This document shows positions 7,130 through 16,111 of a stretch of DNA of 33,789 nucleotides, one piece after another (the stretch's first letter is position 1; every line of letters starts with the position of its first letter). Under the pieces are notes generated by a model. It saw nothing but the letters and a program-made list of their open reading frames with translations. It made no database searches and was not told the DNA's origin. The stretch covers positions 1 to 33,789 of the forward strand of contig MKRV01000316.1 of NCBI GenBank assembly GCA_001897995.1. Direction: 5' to 3'. The translations under genes were made by a program, and so were the position numbers. Source of the DNA: Alphaproteobacteria bacterium 65-37. Its GTDB lineage: Bacteria > Pseudomonadota > Alphaproteobacteria > Reyranellales > Reyranellaceae.

Positions 7130-8101
7130 GTGAAACTCAACCGCCGTTCTACTCTTGCCGGTGCCGCCGCACTGGCCACTGCCCCCCTCGCCAGAACGGC
7201 CTTCGCCCAGGCCTATCCGAACAAGCCGATCAAGATCGTGGTGCCCTTCGCCGCCGGCAGCGCCACCGACATCACGGCGCGCGGGCTGGGCGCCAAGCTG
7301 CAGGACATCCTCAAGCAGCCGATCGTGATCGACAACAAGCCGGGCGCCAGCGGCCAGCTCGGTGCCCAGGCGGTCGCGACGGCGCCAGGTGACGGCTACA
7401 CGCTGCTGATGGGCACCAACACGACCAATGCCGCCAACGGCGCCCTGTTCAAGAAGCTGAGCTACGACATCGACAAGGACTTCGCGCCGATCATGCGCTG
7501 CGTGACCGGCGTCAATGCCCTGGTCGTGAACAACGACCTGCCGGTGAAGAGCGTGGCCGAGCTGATCGACTATGCCAAGAAGAACCCCGGCAAGCTCAAT
7601 TACTCGGAAGCCAGCGCCTCGCAGCGCCTGTCCGGCGAGATGTTCAACAAGCTGGCCGGCGTGAAGATCGAGCGCGTGCCTTACAAGGCGAGCCCACAGG
7701 CGCTGGGCGACGTGGCCTCGGGCCAGGTGCAGCTCATGTATCCCGACCTGCCGCAGGCCCTGACCCAGATCGAAGCCGGCCGCGTGCGCGGCCTGGCGAC
7801 CACCGGGCCCAAGCGCACCACGGTCACACCCGATCTGCCGGCAATCGCCGAGACGGTGCCGGGCTACACGCTGGTCTACTGGCTGGCCGTCTTCGCGCCG
7901 GCCGCCACGCCCAAGGACATCCAGAAGACCCTGGCCGACGCCATTGCCGAAGCGCTCAAGGACCCCGCCACCGCCAAGGCGATGACCCAGGGCCGCATGG
8001 AGATCTCCCCGCTCGCGCTCGACGCCTTCGCCGACTACGTGAAGAGCGAGACGGCGTGGTGGACCAAGGAGATCAAGGCAGCCGGCATCGAGCCCGAGTG
8101 A
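7130..8101 (+). CDS. Tripartite tricarboxylate transporter (Bug family) substrate-binding protein
   Basis: 323 residues, starting with GTG after GGAGG at 4-nt spacing. An export signal (KLNRRSTLAGAAALA, cleavage near AFAQA) precedes the Bug family opening YPNKPIKIVVPFAAGSATD, where the ligand carboxylate is held. The second hallmark, PGASGQLGAQAVATAPGDGY, lies at about residues 70-89. Such proteins bind small organic acids in the periplasm; no TctAB membrane genes are nearby, as is common for orphan Bug genes. The acyl-CoA genes downstream suggest an organic acid that is activated to a CoA ester. Confidence 0.92.
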   Translation: MKLNRRSTLAGAAALATAPLARTAFAQAYPNKPIKIVVPFAAGSATDITARGLGAKLQDILKQPIVIDNKPGASGQLGAQAVATAPGDGYTLLMGTNTTNAANGALFKKLSYDIDKDFAPIMRCVTGVNALVVNNDLPVKSVAELIDYAKKNPGKLNYSEASASQRLSGEMFNKLAGVKIERVPYKASPQALGDVASGQVQLMYPDLPQALTQIEAGRVRGLATTGPKRTTVTPDLPAIAETVPGYTLVYWLAVFAPAATPKDIQKTLADAIAEALKDPATAKAMTQGRMEISPLALDAFADYVKSETAWWTKEIKAAGIEPE

Positions 8102-8131
8102 GCGCCCCGAGTAAGAGGCGGCCCGAATAAG
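8093..8131 (+). repeat. Stop-codon-spanning imperfect repeat
   Basis: CCCGAGTGAG (8093-8102, containing the stop), CCCGAGTAAG (8106-8115) and CCCGAATAAG (8122-8131) are near-copies, each carrying a stop triplet. See the related cases at 17143, 28189 and 29999. Confidence 0.6.
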
Positions 8132-8161
8132 CGCCCAGAGGCAATGGTTGGAGTGAGCGTC

Positions 8162-8923
8162 ATGAGCAAGGTGATCATCGACAAGGCCGGCCCGGTCAAA
8201 ACCATCTGGATGAACCGGCCGGAGAAGCGCAATGCGCTGGACAGCGAGCTGCTGCGCGAGATGATCGAGGCGTTGCGGGCCCCGGTGGCGCCCGAAGACC
8301 GCGTGGTGGTGATCCGCGGCAAGGGCGACGTCTTCTGCGCCGGCCTCGACATGGCAGAGCGCCGCAGCACGATCGGCGCGGGCGAAGCCAGCGGCATCGA
8401 GGTGATGCTGCGCGCCATCGAGCTCTGCCCGCTGCCCGTGGTGGCCGTCGTCCAGGGCGACGCCATTGCCGGCGGCAACGAGCTGGCGCTGCATTGCGAC
8501 CTGGTGGTGGCCAGCCAGAAGGCGCGCTTCGGCATGTCGCTGGCCCAGGTCGGGCTCGCCCCCAACTGGTTCCTGGCCAAGAAGCTGATGGAAGTGCTGG
8601 GGCCGGTGACGACGCGCGAGATGCTGCTGCTGGGCGATCCGCTGCCCTCGACCAAGCTCTATGCGCTGGGGTTGATCGCCCGTTGCGTCCCCGCTGCCGA
8701 ACTGGAAGCCGAGGCGGCGAAGGTGGTCGACCGTCTGGCCGCCAATGCACCGCTGTCGCTGAAGGCCATGAAGGCGCTGACGGTGAAGCAGCTCGAGTTC
8801 CGCGACGGCATCACGCACGACGATGTCGACCAGCTGGTGCAGGCAGCGATGAAGAGCCAGGACGCGCAGGAAGGCATGAAGGCGCGGCTGGAGAAGCGCA
8901 CCGCCAACTTCCAGGGCCGCTGA
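8162..8923 (+). CDS. Enoyl-CoA hydratase/isomerase (crotonase) family protein
   Basis: 253 residues of the crotonase fold. FCAGLDM (about 59-65) and the IAGGNELALHCD segment (about 103-114) give the two oxyanion-hole regions. The Glu of GNELAL corresponds to Glu144 of rat hydratase, but the place of Glu164 is Leu (SLAQVG instead of PEILLG), so simple water addition is doubtful and an isomerase, hydrolase or lyase is possible. The ATG at 8162 is preferred over the one at 8144 because GGAG sits 8 nt before it and the crotonase fold starts at once. Likely co-transcribed with the Bug gene. Confidence 0.88.
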   Translation: MSKVIIDKAGPVKTIWMNRPEKRNALDSELLREMIEALRAPVAPEDRVVVIRGKGDVFCAGLDMAERRSTIGAGEASGIEVMLRAIELCPLPVVAVVQGDAIAGGNELALHCDLVVASQKARFGMSLAQVGLAPNWFLAKKLMEVLGPVTTREMLLLGDPLPSTKLYALGLIARCVPAAELEAEAAKVVDRLAANAPLSLKAMKALTVKQLEFRDGITHDDVDQLVQAAMKSQDAQEGMKARLEKRTANFQGR

Positions 8924-8927
8924 TCCC

Positions 8928-9302
8928 GTGTCGATCCGGCTCCGCCTCGACAAGCCCTGGCGGCCGCTCGCCGCTCCCGAGATCGCCCGCCTGCCCGGCC
9001 AGCTCGGCGTCTACCAGATCGCCGACGCCACGGGCACGATCCTCTTTATCGGCCAGGCCGGCGCGCGCTCGACCTTCGGCCTGCGCAGCGAGCTGCAGCG
9101 CGAGCTCGCCGAACGCGGCGCGGGCTGCCAGTTCCGCGTCGAAGTGAACATGCAGTACCGCTCGCGCTGGTTCGAGCTCCTGATGGTGCACAAGGCCGAT
9201 CACGGCGCCCTGCCGCCCGACAACGCCCGCAACCCGCCGCCCAATCTGGGGCGCCTCAGCCCGTCTTCCTCCTCTCCCCCGCGAAGGGGAGAGGCCGGGT
9301 GA
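8928..9302 (+). CDS. Small protein of unknown function, GIY-YIG-like N-terminal pattern
   Basis: 124 residues from a GTG 4 bp after the crotonase stop, so translation is probably coupled. The segment LGVYQIADATGTILFIGQAG (about 26-45) resembles the GVY...YIG opening of GIY-YIG domains, with later R and E residues, but I cannot confirm catalytic residues. The last dozen residues (SSSSPPRRGEAG) and the stop codon are encoded by the palindromic repeat at 9271, so the original C-terminus was probably replaced. Function unknown. Confidence 0.65.
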   Translation: MSIRLRLDKPWRPLAAPEIARLPGQLGVYQIADATGTILFIGQAGARSTFGLRSELQRELAERGAGCQFRVEVNMQYRSRWFELLMVHKADHGALPPDNARNPPPNLGRLSPSSSSPPRRGEAG

Positions 9303-9358
9303 GGGGGCAGTCACCGTCGATCCCCCTCACCTAGCCTCTCCCCCTGAAGGGGGAGAGG
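9271..9358. repeat. CCTCTCCCCC-type palindromic repeat, copy A3
   Basis: Terminal CCTCTCCCC/GGGGAGAGG arms and an inner GTGAGGGGG/CCCCCTCAC pair as in the other copies. Its first 32 bases code for the C-terminus and stop of the preceding gene. It ends 26 bp before the acyl-CoA dehydrogenase start. Confidence 0.85.
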
Positions 9359-9384
9359 AACATGATTTGTCGAGAGGCCAGTAG

Positions 9385-10551
9385 ATGGATTTCGAACCGA
9401 ACTCCGAGCAGCAGATGCTGATCGACCAGGTCAGGCGCTATGTGCGGGAGGAGATCATTCCGCTCGAGGCCAAGCTCGACCCCGATGCCTCGGAACTGGC
9501 GCCGGAGGACCATGCGCGGCTGGTCGAGAAGACCAAGGCGATGGGCCTGTTCGGGATCGACATTCCCAAGGAGTTCGGCGGCCCGGACATCGACATCGTG
9601 ACCCGCACCCTGCTCGCCATCGAGATGGCGCAGCACCGCGCCGGCCTCTACGTGCCCTGCTACGGCACGTTCGGCGGTGCGGGCCTGGCGCAGATCTTCG
9701 AGGCCAACGACGACCAGAAGGAGCGCTATCTCTATCCGACCCTGCGCGGCGAGAAGAAGGCGTTCTTCGGCCTCACCGAACCGTCGGGCGGCAGCGACCC
9801 GGCGCGCGCCATCCAGACCAAGGCCGAACGCAAGGACAATGGCTGGGTGCTGAACGGCGCCAAGATCTTTATCTCCAATGCCGACCGCGCGCAGTACGGC
9901 ATCGTCTTTGCCCGCACCGACGCCTCGAAGGGCCGCGCCGGCATCACCTGCTTCATCGTCGATTCCGACACGCCGGGCTTCCATGTCCGTCGTGTCGTGC
10001 ACACGCTGCGCTCCTCGCACTACGCCACCGAACTCGAGTTCAAGGACTGCTGGGTGTCCGACCATCAGGTGCTCGGCGAGGTGAACAAGGGCTTCGCGGT
10101 CGCCAACGACCGCCTGACGCGCCAGCGCATCCCCTACGCCGCGGGCTGCATCGGCGTCGCCATCGCCGCGCACGAAATGGCGATCGAATGGGCCAAGATC
10201 CGCACGACCTTCGGCGAGAAGCTCGCCAACCGCCAGGCCGTGCAGTGGATGCTGGTCGACAACGAGATCGACATCCGCACCGCCCGCCACTTCACCCTGG
10301 AAGCCGCCGAGAAGGCGCGGCAGGGCGTGCCGTTCCGCACCGAAGCGGCGATCGCCAAGCTCACCGCCTCCGAAGGCGGCGGCCGCGTCGTCGACCGCGC
10401 CATGCAGATCCATGGCGGCATGGGCATGACCAAGGACCTGCCGCTCGAGCGCTGGTACCGCGAGATGCGCATCCGCCGCGTCGGCGAAGGCCCGAGCGAA
10501 GTGCAGCGCATGGTGATCGCGCGCGAGATCCTGGGCAGCAGCCTGCGATGA
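9385..10551 (+). CDS. Acyl-CoA dehydrogenase
   Basis: 388 residues of the FAD-dependent acyl-CoA dehydrogenase fold: helical N-domain, central beta domain with FFGLTEPSGGSDPA (about 129-142), and C-terminal helices with FGEKLANRQAVQWMLVD and QIHGGMGMTKDLPLERWYRE. Glu368 in VGEGPSEVQR occupies the position of the catalytic base of medium-chain enzymes. It introduces an alpha,beta double bond and passes electrons to ETF. Its stop overlaps the next gene's start (ATGA), so the two proteins are made together. The substrate is unknown but probably the CoA ester made by that CoA transferase. Confidence 0.93.
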   Translation: MDFEPNSEQQMLIDQVRRYVREEIIPLEAKLDPDASELAPEDHARLVEKTKAMGLFGIDIPKEFGGPDIDIVTRTLLAIEMAQHRAGLYVPCYGTFGGAGLAQIFEANDDQKERYLYPTLRGEKKAFFGLTEPSGGSDPARAIQTKAERKDNGWVLNGAKIFISNADRAQYGIVFARTDASKGRAGITCFIVDSDTPGFHVRRVVHTLRSSHYATELEFKDCWVSDHQVLGEVNKGFAVANDRLTRQRIPYAAGCIGVAIAAHEMAIEWAKIRTTFGEKLANRQAVQWMLVDNEIDIRTARHFTLEAAEKARQGVPFRTEAAIAKLTASEGGGRVVDRAMQIHGGMGMTKDLPLERWYREMRIRRVGEGPSEVQRMVIAREILGSSLR

Positions 10552-11705
10552 GCACACCCAGCAGAGACACGCCGACGAGCAGCGCGCCGACGGGCCCGCT
10601 CGCCGGCATCACCGTCGTCGAGTTCGGCCAGAACCTGGCCGGCCCCTATTGCGGACAGATCCTGGCCTTCCTCGGCGCCGAGGTGGTCAAGGTCGAACGG
10701 CCCGAGGGCGACGATGCGCGCAAATGGGGGCCGCCGTTCGTCGAGGGCGACGCGACCGGCTTCATTGCGCTCAACCGCGGCAAGAAGTCGATCACCTGCG
10801 ATCTCGCCGATGCCCGCCAGCGCGAGGCGCTGATCGAGCGGATCGGCGCCGCCGACATCTTCGTGCACAACGTCAGGGCCGACGTGCCGGCCAAGTTCGG
10901 CTTCGACGGTCCGACCCTCACCAAGCGCTTTCCGCGCCTGATCTATGCCGATCTCGGTGCCTTCGGCCATGCCGGCCCGTGGAAGGACCGGCCGGGCTAC
11001 GAGCCGATCATCCAGGCGGTCGCCGGCCTGATCTCGCTGAACGGCGATCCGAGCGGTCCCGAGGCGCGCATCGGCGTCTCGATCATCGACCTCTCGACCG
11101 GCATGTGGACGGCGATCGGCATCCTGGCGGCGCTGGCCAAGCGCACGGCGACCGGCCAGGGCAGCCTGGTCAACACGTCGTTGTTCGAGAGCGGGCTGAT
11201 GTGGGCGTCGAACCACGTCGCGGGCTGGTCGGTGACCGGCCGCATGCCGCCGCGCCAGGGCACCGGCCATCCCTCGCTCACGCCCTACCAGGCCTTCGAG
11301 TGCAGCGACGGGCCGCTGATGATCTGCCCCGGCAACGACCGGCTGTGGCGCAAGTTCGCCGAAGCGCTGGGCCATCCCGAATGGCCGGACGAGGAGCGCT
11401 TCAGGACCAATGTGCAGCGTGCTGAGCGGCGCGAGCTGCTGCTCGGCATGATCGCCGACATCATGAAAAGGGAAAGCCGCGCCCACTGGGCGGCCAAGCT
11501 CGACGCCCTGGGCGTGCCCAATGGGCCGCTGAACACCGTGCCGCAGGTGATGGAGCTGGCGCAGGTGGCAGCGCTCGGCATGTTCACCCAGCCCTACGCC
11601 GACTCCAAAGCCCTGTTCCACGGCCTGCCGCTCAGCATCGACGGCGAACGGGCCGGCGGAGAGGCCAAGGCGCCCAAGATCGGCGAGCACAACGGCAAAG
11701 TGTGA
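10548..11705 (+). CDS. Class III CoA transferase (CaiB/BaiF family)
   Basis: 385 residues. The family opening GPLAGITVVEFGQNLAGPYC is followed by LGAEVVKVERPEGDDAR and the LNRGKKSITCDL segment. Asp181 in SIIDLSTGM is the expected catalytic Asp that forms the mixed anhydride with the acid. The ATG overlaps the dehydrogenase stop (ATGA). The pair would activate an organic acid by CoA transfer and then desaturate it, with the Bug protein upstream as possible uptake component. The in-frame extension upstream of 10548 lies inside the dehydrogenase gene and is not used. Confidence 0.92.
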   Translation: MSTPSRDTPTSSAPTGPLAGITVVEFGQNLAGPYCGQILAFLGAEVVKVERPEGDDARKWGPPFVEGDATGFIALNRGKKSITCDLADARQREALIERIGAADIFVHNVRADVPAKFGFDGPTLTKRFPRLIYADLGAFGHAGPWKDRPGYEPIIQAVAGLISLNGDPSGPEARIGVSIIDLSTGMWTAIGILAALAKRTATGQGSLVNTSLFESGLMWASNHVAGWSVTGRMPPRQGTGHPSLTPYQAFECSDGPLMICPGNDRLWRKFAEALGHPEWPDEERFRTNVQRAERRELLLGMIADIMKRESRAHWAAKLDALGVPNGPLNTVPQVMELAQVAALGMFTQPYADSKALFHGLPLSIDGERAGGEAKAPKIGEHNGKV

Positions 11706-11721
11706 GGGAACGTGTCATGTT

Positions 11722-11805
11722 CCTCTCCCCCATCGGGGGAGAGGTTAGGTGAGGGGGCGTTCTTCGCTTCCCCCTCACCCGGCCTCTCCCCCAAGGGGGG
11801 AGAGG
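11722..11805. repeat. CCTCTCCCCC-type palindromic repeat, copy A4
   Basis: Shortest complete copy, with terminal arms CCTCTCCCCC and GGGGGAGAGG and an inner GGTGAGGGGG/CCCCCTCACC pair. It lies between convergent genes, where it could end both transcripts. Confidence 0.85.
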
Positions 11806-11837
11806 AGGAATGAGGGTACGCGCCCACTCCGCTCAGA

Positions 11838-12716
11838 TCAGTGCGCGAAGCTCAGGCAATAGTCCCGCACCTGGTCGAGCGGGATGCGGGCGTGGCTCTG
11901 CACGATGATGAACTTGCCACCCGGGTCGGTTCCGTTGGGCAACTTTACCAGCCGCTCGAAATCATCGGCGCCCCAGACGCAGGACTTTTCCGAGAAAAGC
12001 TGGACGTCGGACACGTAGCAGGTGTCCCACTCGGCGTGATAGTCGAACAAGGTGCCGTTGATCTCGGCGGCGCTGGTGTAGAGCGAATACTCCGTCCAGG
12101 CCGTGGCGAACGGCGACCGCAGCCTTCCCCAGACCAGCGACCACAGGGGATCGAGGAACGTGCCGCGCAGCCGCTCCATCGTCTGGGCCGCCAGGTCGCT
12201 GTGCAGGATGTTGGGTGTCACCGACAGGCCGTGCGCCTTGGGATCGTAGGGAACGCCGATCACCTTGGCGGCCTGCTGCCACCAGCCGTGATGGCGCTTG
12301 GGCTCCCAGCGCGACAGCGCCCGATCGTGCTCGATGAAGGTCCGCGAATCGAAATCGCCGACACAGCAGACGTCGGAATCGAGGGTGAGGTAGCCACCAA
12401 ATTTCAGCAGGGCCGGCACATGCAGCTTCAGCACCTGCTGCCGATACCACCCGGTCAGCAGGTAGAAAGGGCTGAAGGCCGGGAAGAAGTCGCGCTCCGG
12501 ACGAACCGACACATCGATGTTGGGGAAGCGCGGCAGGCTTTGCCGCAGTAGGCTGGCGTCGCTGCTCGGCGCGATGATCAGCAGCTCGAACGGCTTGCGG
12601 TCCTTCCAGTGCTTGGCCAGGGATTCGATCAGAAGACCGGCACGCTCAAGGTCGCCCCGGCGCGTGATATTGCGCAGAGCGAGCGGAAGGATGCCTTGGC
12701 GAATCTCTGAAAACAT
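11838..12716 (-). CDS. DUF6492-type glycosyltransferase-like protein
   Basis: 292 residues, no signal peptide. The layout suggests a GT-A-like fold: an N-terminal segment that reads as a nucleotide-binding half, then YLTLDSDVCC at about residues 108-117 with a DSD in the place of the metal-binding DxD motif, preceded by GWYRQQVLKLHVP, which I associate with DUF6492 proteins. Later conserved-looking features are HHGWW and TEYSLYTSAAE. It probably transfers a sugar to a surface polymer, but donor and acceptor are unknown. It stands alone between the catabolic genes and the RNA candidate. Confidence 0.65.
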   Translation of the reverse strand: MFSEIRQGILPLALRNITRRGDLERAGLLIESLAKHWKDRKPFELLIIAPSSDASLLRQSLPRFPNIDVSVRPERDFFPAFSPFYLLTGWYRQQVLKLHVPALLKFGGYLTLDSDVCCVGDFDSRTFIEHDRALSRWEPKRHHGWWQQAAKVIGVPYDPKAHGLSVTPNILHSDLAAQTMERLRGTFLDPLWSLVWGRLRSPFATAWTEYSLYTSAAEINGTLFDYHAEWDTCYVSDVQLFSEKSCVWGADDFERLVKLPNGTDPGGKFIIVQSHARIPLDQVRDYCLSFAH

Positions 12717-12875
12717 CTGTCCTGTTCGGGCCTGACCCTACATATGGTTCCGAGTAGCAGCCACATCAATTGGTGGCCGTTGCAGGAAGCAGGCCCAATC
12801 AGCGGCACTTCGCCCCACGATCACGAGACAACGATAAAGCGCTGGATGCGCTGCGTGTCGGACAACGGTGTGATC

Positions 12876-12906
12876 AAAAAAAGACGCCGGGCACTAAGGC
12901 CCGGCG
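12876..12906 (-). terminator. Rho-independent terminator, minus strand
   Basis: On the minus strand CGCCGGGC pairs with GCCCGGCG around a 6-nt loop (12885-12906), followed 2 nt later by seven T (12876-12882). This is the best intrinsic terminator in the window. It ends the RNA candidate and possibly the lsrB transcript. Confidence 0.9.
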
Positions 12907-13000
12907 AGTCAAACAGGGAGGCTTCACGTCTGGGAGACGTGGGATCATGAGGATCCCGAGTTTCGAACGCGATCAGCCGAAACCTTTCGTGTCGAAGACC
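12876..13000 (-). ncRNA. Candidate AbcR-like small RNA
   Basis: In a 407-bp gap without a gene, the minus strand has three hairpins in a row and then a terminator: GTTTCG/CGAAAC (12960-12983), GGGATC/GATCCC (12941-12957), CACGTCT/AGACGTG with loop CCC (12925-12941), then an unpaired CCTCCCTG, then the terminator at 12885-12906. The loop context reads CUCCCA, the anti-Shine-Dalgarno motif I associate with AbcR (alpha-r15) sRNAs, and the neighbour is lsrB, next to which AbcR genes lie in rhizobia as I recall. The 5' end is not defined; no clear promoter was found. Confidence 0.5.
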
Positions 13001-13055
13001 TGCCTCTAAAGTAGGCTTGGACCGGGAGAATGGTAGGGGTGAAGTATTGGACACT

Positions 13056-13076
13056 GGCATGCGAGATACGCATGCC
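13056..13076. other. Perfect hairpin between lsrB and the RNA candidate
   Basis: GGCATGCG/CGCATGCC, 8 bp around a 5-nt loop, 48 bp past the lsrB stop. On the plus strand it is followed by TTTC. It may end the lsrB message before the small RNA starts. Confidence 0.5.
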
Positions 13077-13123
13077 TTTCACTCGCTATGCATTCCTGCA
13101 GATCTTAGCTGCTCAAAAGCTGC

Positions 13124-14014
13124 TCAAAACCGGGTCTCGGCGACCTTCCGCAGCAGGAAATCCCGGAATACGGCGATGCGCTTGGAATGGCGCAGCTCCT
13201 CCGGGTAGGTGAAATACACATCGGTCGTACGGACATTGAGGTCCGGCAGCAGCATCTCGAGCTTGGTCGATTCGCGCGCCAGATAGTCGGGCAGCGAGGC
13301 GATCCCCAGCCCTGATTCGACGGCGCGGAAGATGCCGTAGACGTTGTTCACGCGCAGCACGACGGTGCGGCCGGTCTGGTCGACATTGCCCTCGCGCAGC
13401 AGCCAGTTCACGTCCTGCACCGGCGAACGGGCATCCTCGCCGAAAATGATCAGTCGGTGCTGGTCGAGCTCCTCGATCGAGGCGGGTTTGCCGTACTTCT
13501 GCACATACCCGTGCGAGGCATAGACATGGCTGCGCACGGTCAGCAGATGGCGCTGCACCAGCCCCGGCTGGCGCGGCATGACCATGCGGATCGCCACGTC
13601 GGCCTCGCGCATGCCGAGATCGAGCTCGTTGTCGGAGAGCACCAGGCTGACGTCGATCTCGGGATAGAGCGAGATGAACTCGTGCATCTGGGCGGTCAGC
13701 CAGGTCGAGCCGAAGCCGATCGTCGTGGTGATCTTCAGCCGGCCGGCCGGCTTGTCCTGGTTGGCACGCAGCAGCGCTTCGGCGGTGTTGACCCGGGCGG
13801 CCATGTCGCGCGCCGTGCGGTAGAGCAGCTCGCCCTGCTCAGTCAGGATCAGGCCGCGGGCATGGCGATGGAACAGCATGACGCCGAGCTGCTCCTCGAG
13901 GGCGCCGATCTGGCGGGAAATCGCCGACTGGCTGAGCTTCAACGACTCGCCGGCGTGCGTGAAGCTGCCGGCATCTGCCACGGCCTGGAAGATCCGCAGC
14001 TTGTCCCAGTCCAT
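13124..14014 (-). CDS. lsrB: LysR-type regulator, LsrB/VtlR-like
   Basis: 296 residues. The opening MDWDKLRIFQAVADAGSFTH and a helix-turn-helix with LKLSQSAISRQIGALEEQLG closely match what I recall of LsrB of Sinorhizobium/Agrobacterium and VtlR of Brucella, and the gene follows trxB as in those bacteria. LsrB acts in redox and envelope stress, and VtlR activates the abcR2 sRNA. The start at 14014 was chosen over 14038 because GGGAGGCGAGGAA precedes it and family members begin there. It lies 27 bp after trxB, so one operon is likely. The RNA candidate downstream would be a natural target (inference). Confidence 0.8.
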   Translation of the reverse strand: MDWDKLRIFQAVADAGSFTHAGESLKLSQSAISRQIGALEEQLGVMLFHRHARGLILTEQGELLYRTARDMAARVNTAEALLRANQDKPAGRLKITTTIGFGSTWLTAQMHEFISLYPEIDVSLVLSDNELDLGMREADVAIRMVMPRQPGLVQRHLLTVRSHVYASHGYVQKYGKPASIEELDQHRLIIFGEDARSPVQDVNWLLREGNVDQTGRTVVLRVNNVYGIFRAVESGLGIASLPDYLARESTKLEMLLPDLNVRTTDVYFTYPEELRHSKRIAVFRDFLLRKVAETRF

Positions 14015-14041
14015 TTCCTCGCCTCCCGTGGGCTGCACTGC

Positions 14042-15106
<1,065 letters not shown>

Positions 15107-15190
15107 TCACAGCTGCCCGGCGAATTCTCGCAACTTTATTGCGCGCGTGGCATGGTTCTGGCATAGACCGCGGCCAACGGAGGAAGACGG

Positions 15191-15667
15191 ATGGCTCGCG
15201 CAAAGCTCGATCGAATCGACCGGCGCATACTCAGTGACCTGCAGTCCAACGGCCGAATGACCAACGTGGAACTGGCGGAACGCGCCGGCATTTCCGCGCC
15301 TCCCTGCCTGCGCCGCGTGCGCGCCCTGGAACGGGCCGGCATCATCAAGGGCTACCATGCCGATCTCAGCCCCGAGGCGCTGGGCTACAGCGTGTCGGTC
15401 TTCGCGCTGGTCGGCCTCAGCAGCCAGGCCGAGACCGACCTCAAGTCGTTCGAGGAGCTGATCGCCAAGTGGGACGAGGTCCGCGAGTGCCACATGCTGG
15501 CGGGCGAGGCCGACTTCCTGCTGAAGATCGTGGCCGAAACCTGGGACGAGTATCAGAAGTTCCTGACCACGCGCCTCACCTCGGCGCCGAATGTCAGCCA
15601 CGTGAAGACCATGATGGTCTTCCGCACCGCCAAGCAGGTGCCGGGCGTGCCGATCTCGACGGAATAA
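15191..15667 (+). CDS. Lrp/AsnC family transcriptional regulator
   Basis: 158 residues, full length for the family. The N-terminal helix-turn-helix (LDRIDRRILSDLQSNGRMTN, then LAERAGISAPPCLRRVRALE) is followed by the linker strand IIKGYHADLS and the RAM ligand-binding domain with FLLKIVAETWDEYQKFL. Such proteins form octamers that respond to amino acids. It is divergent from trxB; the same lrp | trxB-lysR order occurs in rhizobia as I recall. AACGGAGGAAG precedes the ATG. A direct repeat TGGCAT-N5-TGGCAT, 11 bp apart, lies about 30-50 bp upstream and could be a self-regulation site. Confidence 0.93.
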   Translation: MARAKLDRIDRRILSDLQSNGRMTNVELAERAGISAPPCLRRVRALERAGIIKGYHADLSPEALGYSVSVFALVGLSSQAETDLKSFEELIAKWDEVRECHMLAGEADFLLKIVAETWDEYQKFLTTRLTSAPNVSHVKTMMVFRTAKQVPGVPISTE

Positions 15668-15688
15668 GGGCTGCCGCCCGAGGTCTTG

Positions 15689-16111
15689 TCAGCCGCGCAG
15701 GGGATTTACGATCTCGATCCCGGCGAAGTCCTTCTCGTTGTCGGTGACGACAATGCAACGATTGGCTTCGGCGACGGCCGCAACAATAGTGTCTAGGCCA
15801 CTCCGGGGGCGCCCGGCCGCCCTGCCCGCGGCCATCAGTCGGGCCCAGACAAGACCAGCTTTCTCGTCGAAGGGAAGGACGCGGCCCGCGAAAAGGCTTT
15901 GGGGACCTCGCACGCCGGAGAACCAACCATCGAGCGCTTCGCGCCTCCTGCCCTGGGGCATTTCCAGGATGCCCTTGCGGACCTCGGCCACCGTCAACGA
16001 AGAGATGAAGAGATCCTCGTCCGCCTGCTCTGCCATCCAGGCAACAAGAGAAGAGGATGGAGTGGGCTTGGTAAAATTGCTGATGATGTTGGTGTCGAGC
16101 AAATAGCGCAT
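15689..16111 (-). CDS. vapC: VapC-type PIN-domain ribonuclease toxin
   Basis: 140 residues. The PIN acidic residues are in place: Asp6 (YLLDTN), Glu43 (LTVAEVRKG), Asp107 (SGLDTIVAA) and Asp124 (VVTDNEKDF), which hold the metal ions for RNA cleavage. The form with ISNF and PLRG at the end resembles FitB/VapC of plant-associated Proteobacteria. Its ATG overlaps the stop of the antitoxin gene (TGATG), so the toxin is made after the antitoxin. It converges on the Lrp gene with a 21-bp gap. Confidence 0.9.
   Translation of the reverse strand: MRYLLDTNIISNFTKPTPSSSLVAWMAEQADEDLFISSLTVAEVRKGILEMPQGRRREALDGWFSGVRGPQSLFAGRVLPFDEKAGLVWARLMAAGRAAGRPRSGLDTIVAAVAEANRCIVVTDNEKDFAGIEIVNPLRG

Noticed and set aside
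6050-8953. 967-codon open frame on the minus strand
   Set aside because: It runs antisense through msrP, the Bug gene and the crotonase gene, crossing their boundaries, with low-complexity composition.
1705-11805. Repeated palindromes considered as a CRISPR array
   Set aside because: The copies are kilobases apart, without regular spacers and without cas genes.
12744-13212. Short plus-strand frames between the DUF6492 gene and lsrB
   Set aside because: They overlap each other in different frames and lie across the RNA hairpins; there is no ribosome binding site or family likeness.
15152-15168. TGGCAT-N5-TGGCA upstream of the Lrp gene as a sigma-54 promoter
   Set aside because: The second element should be TTGC; here it is a direct repeat TGGCAT, better explained as a possible regulator site.
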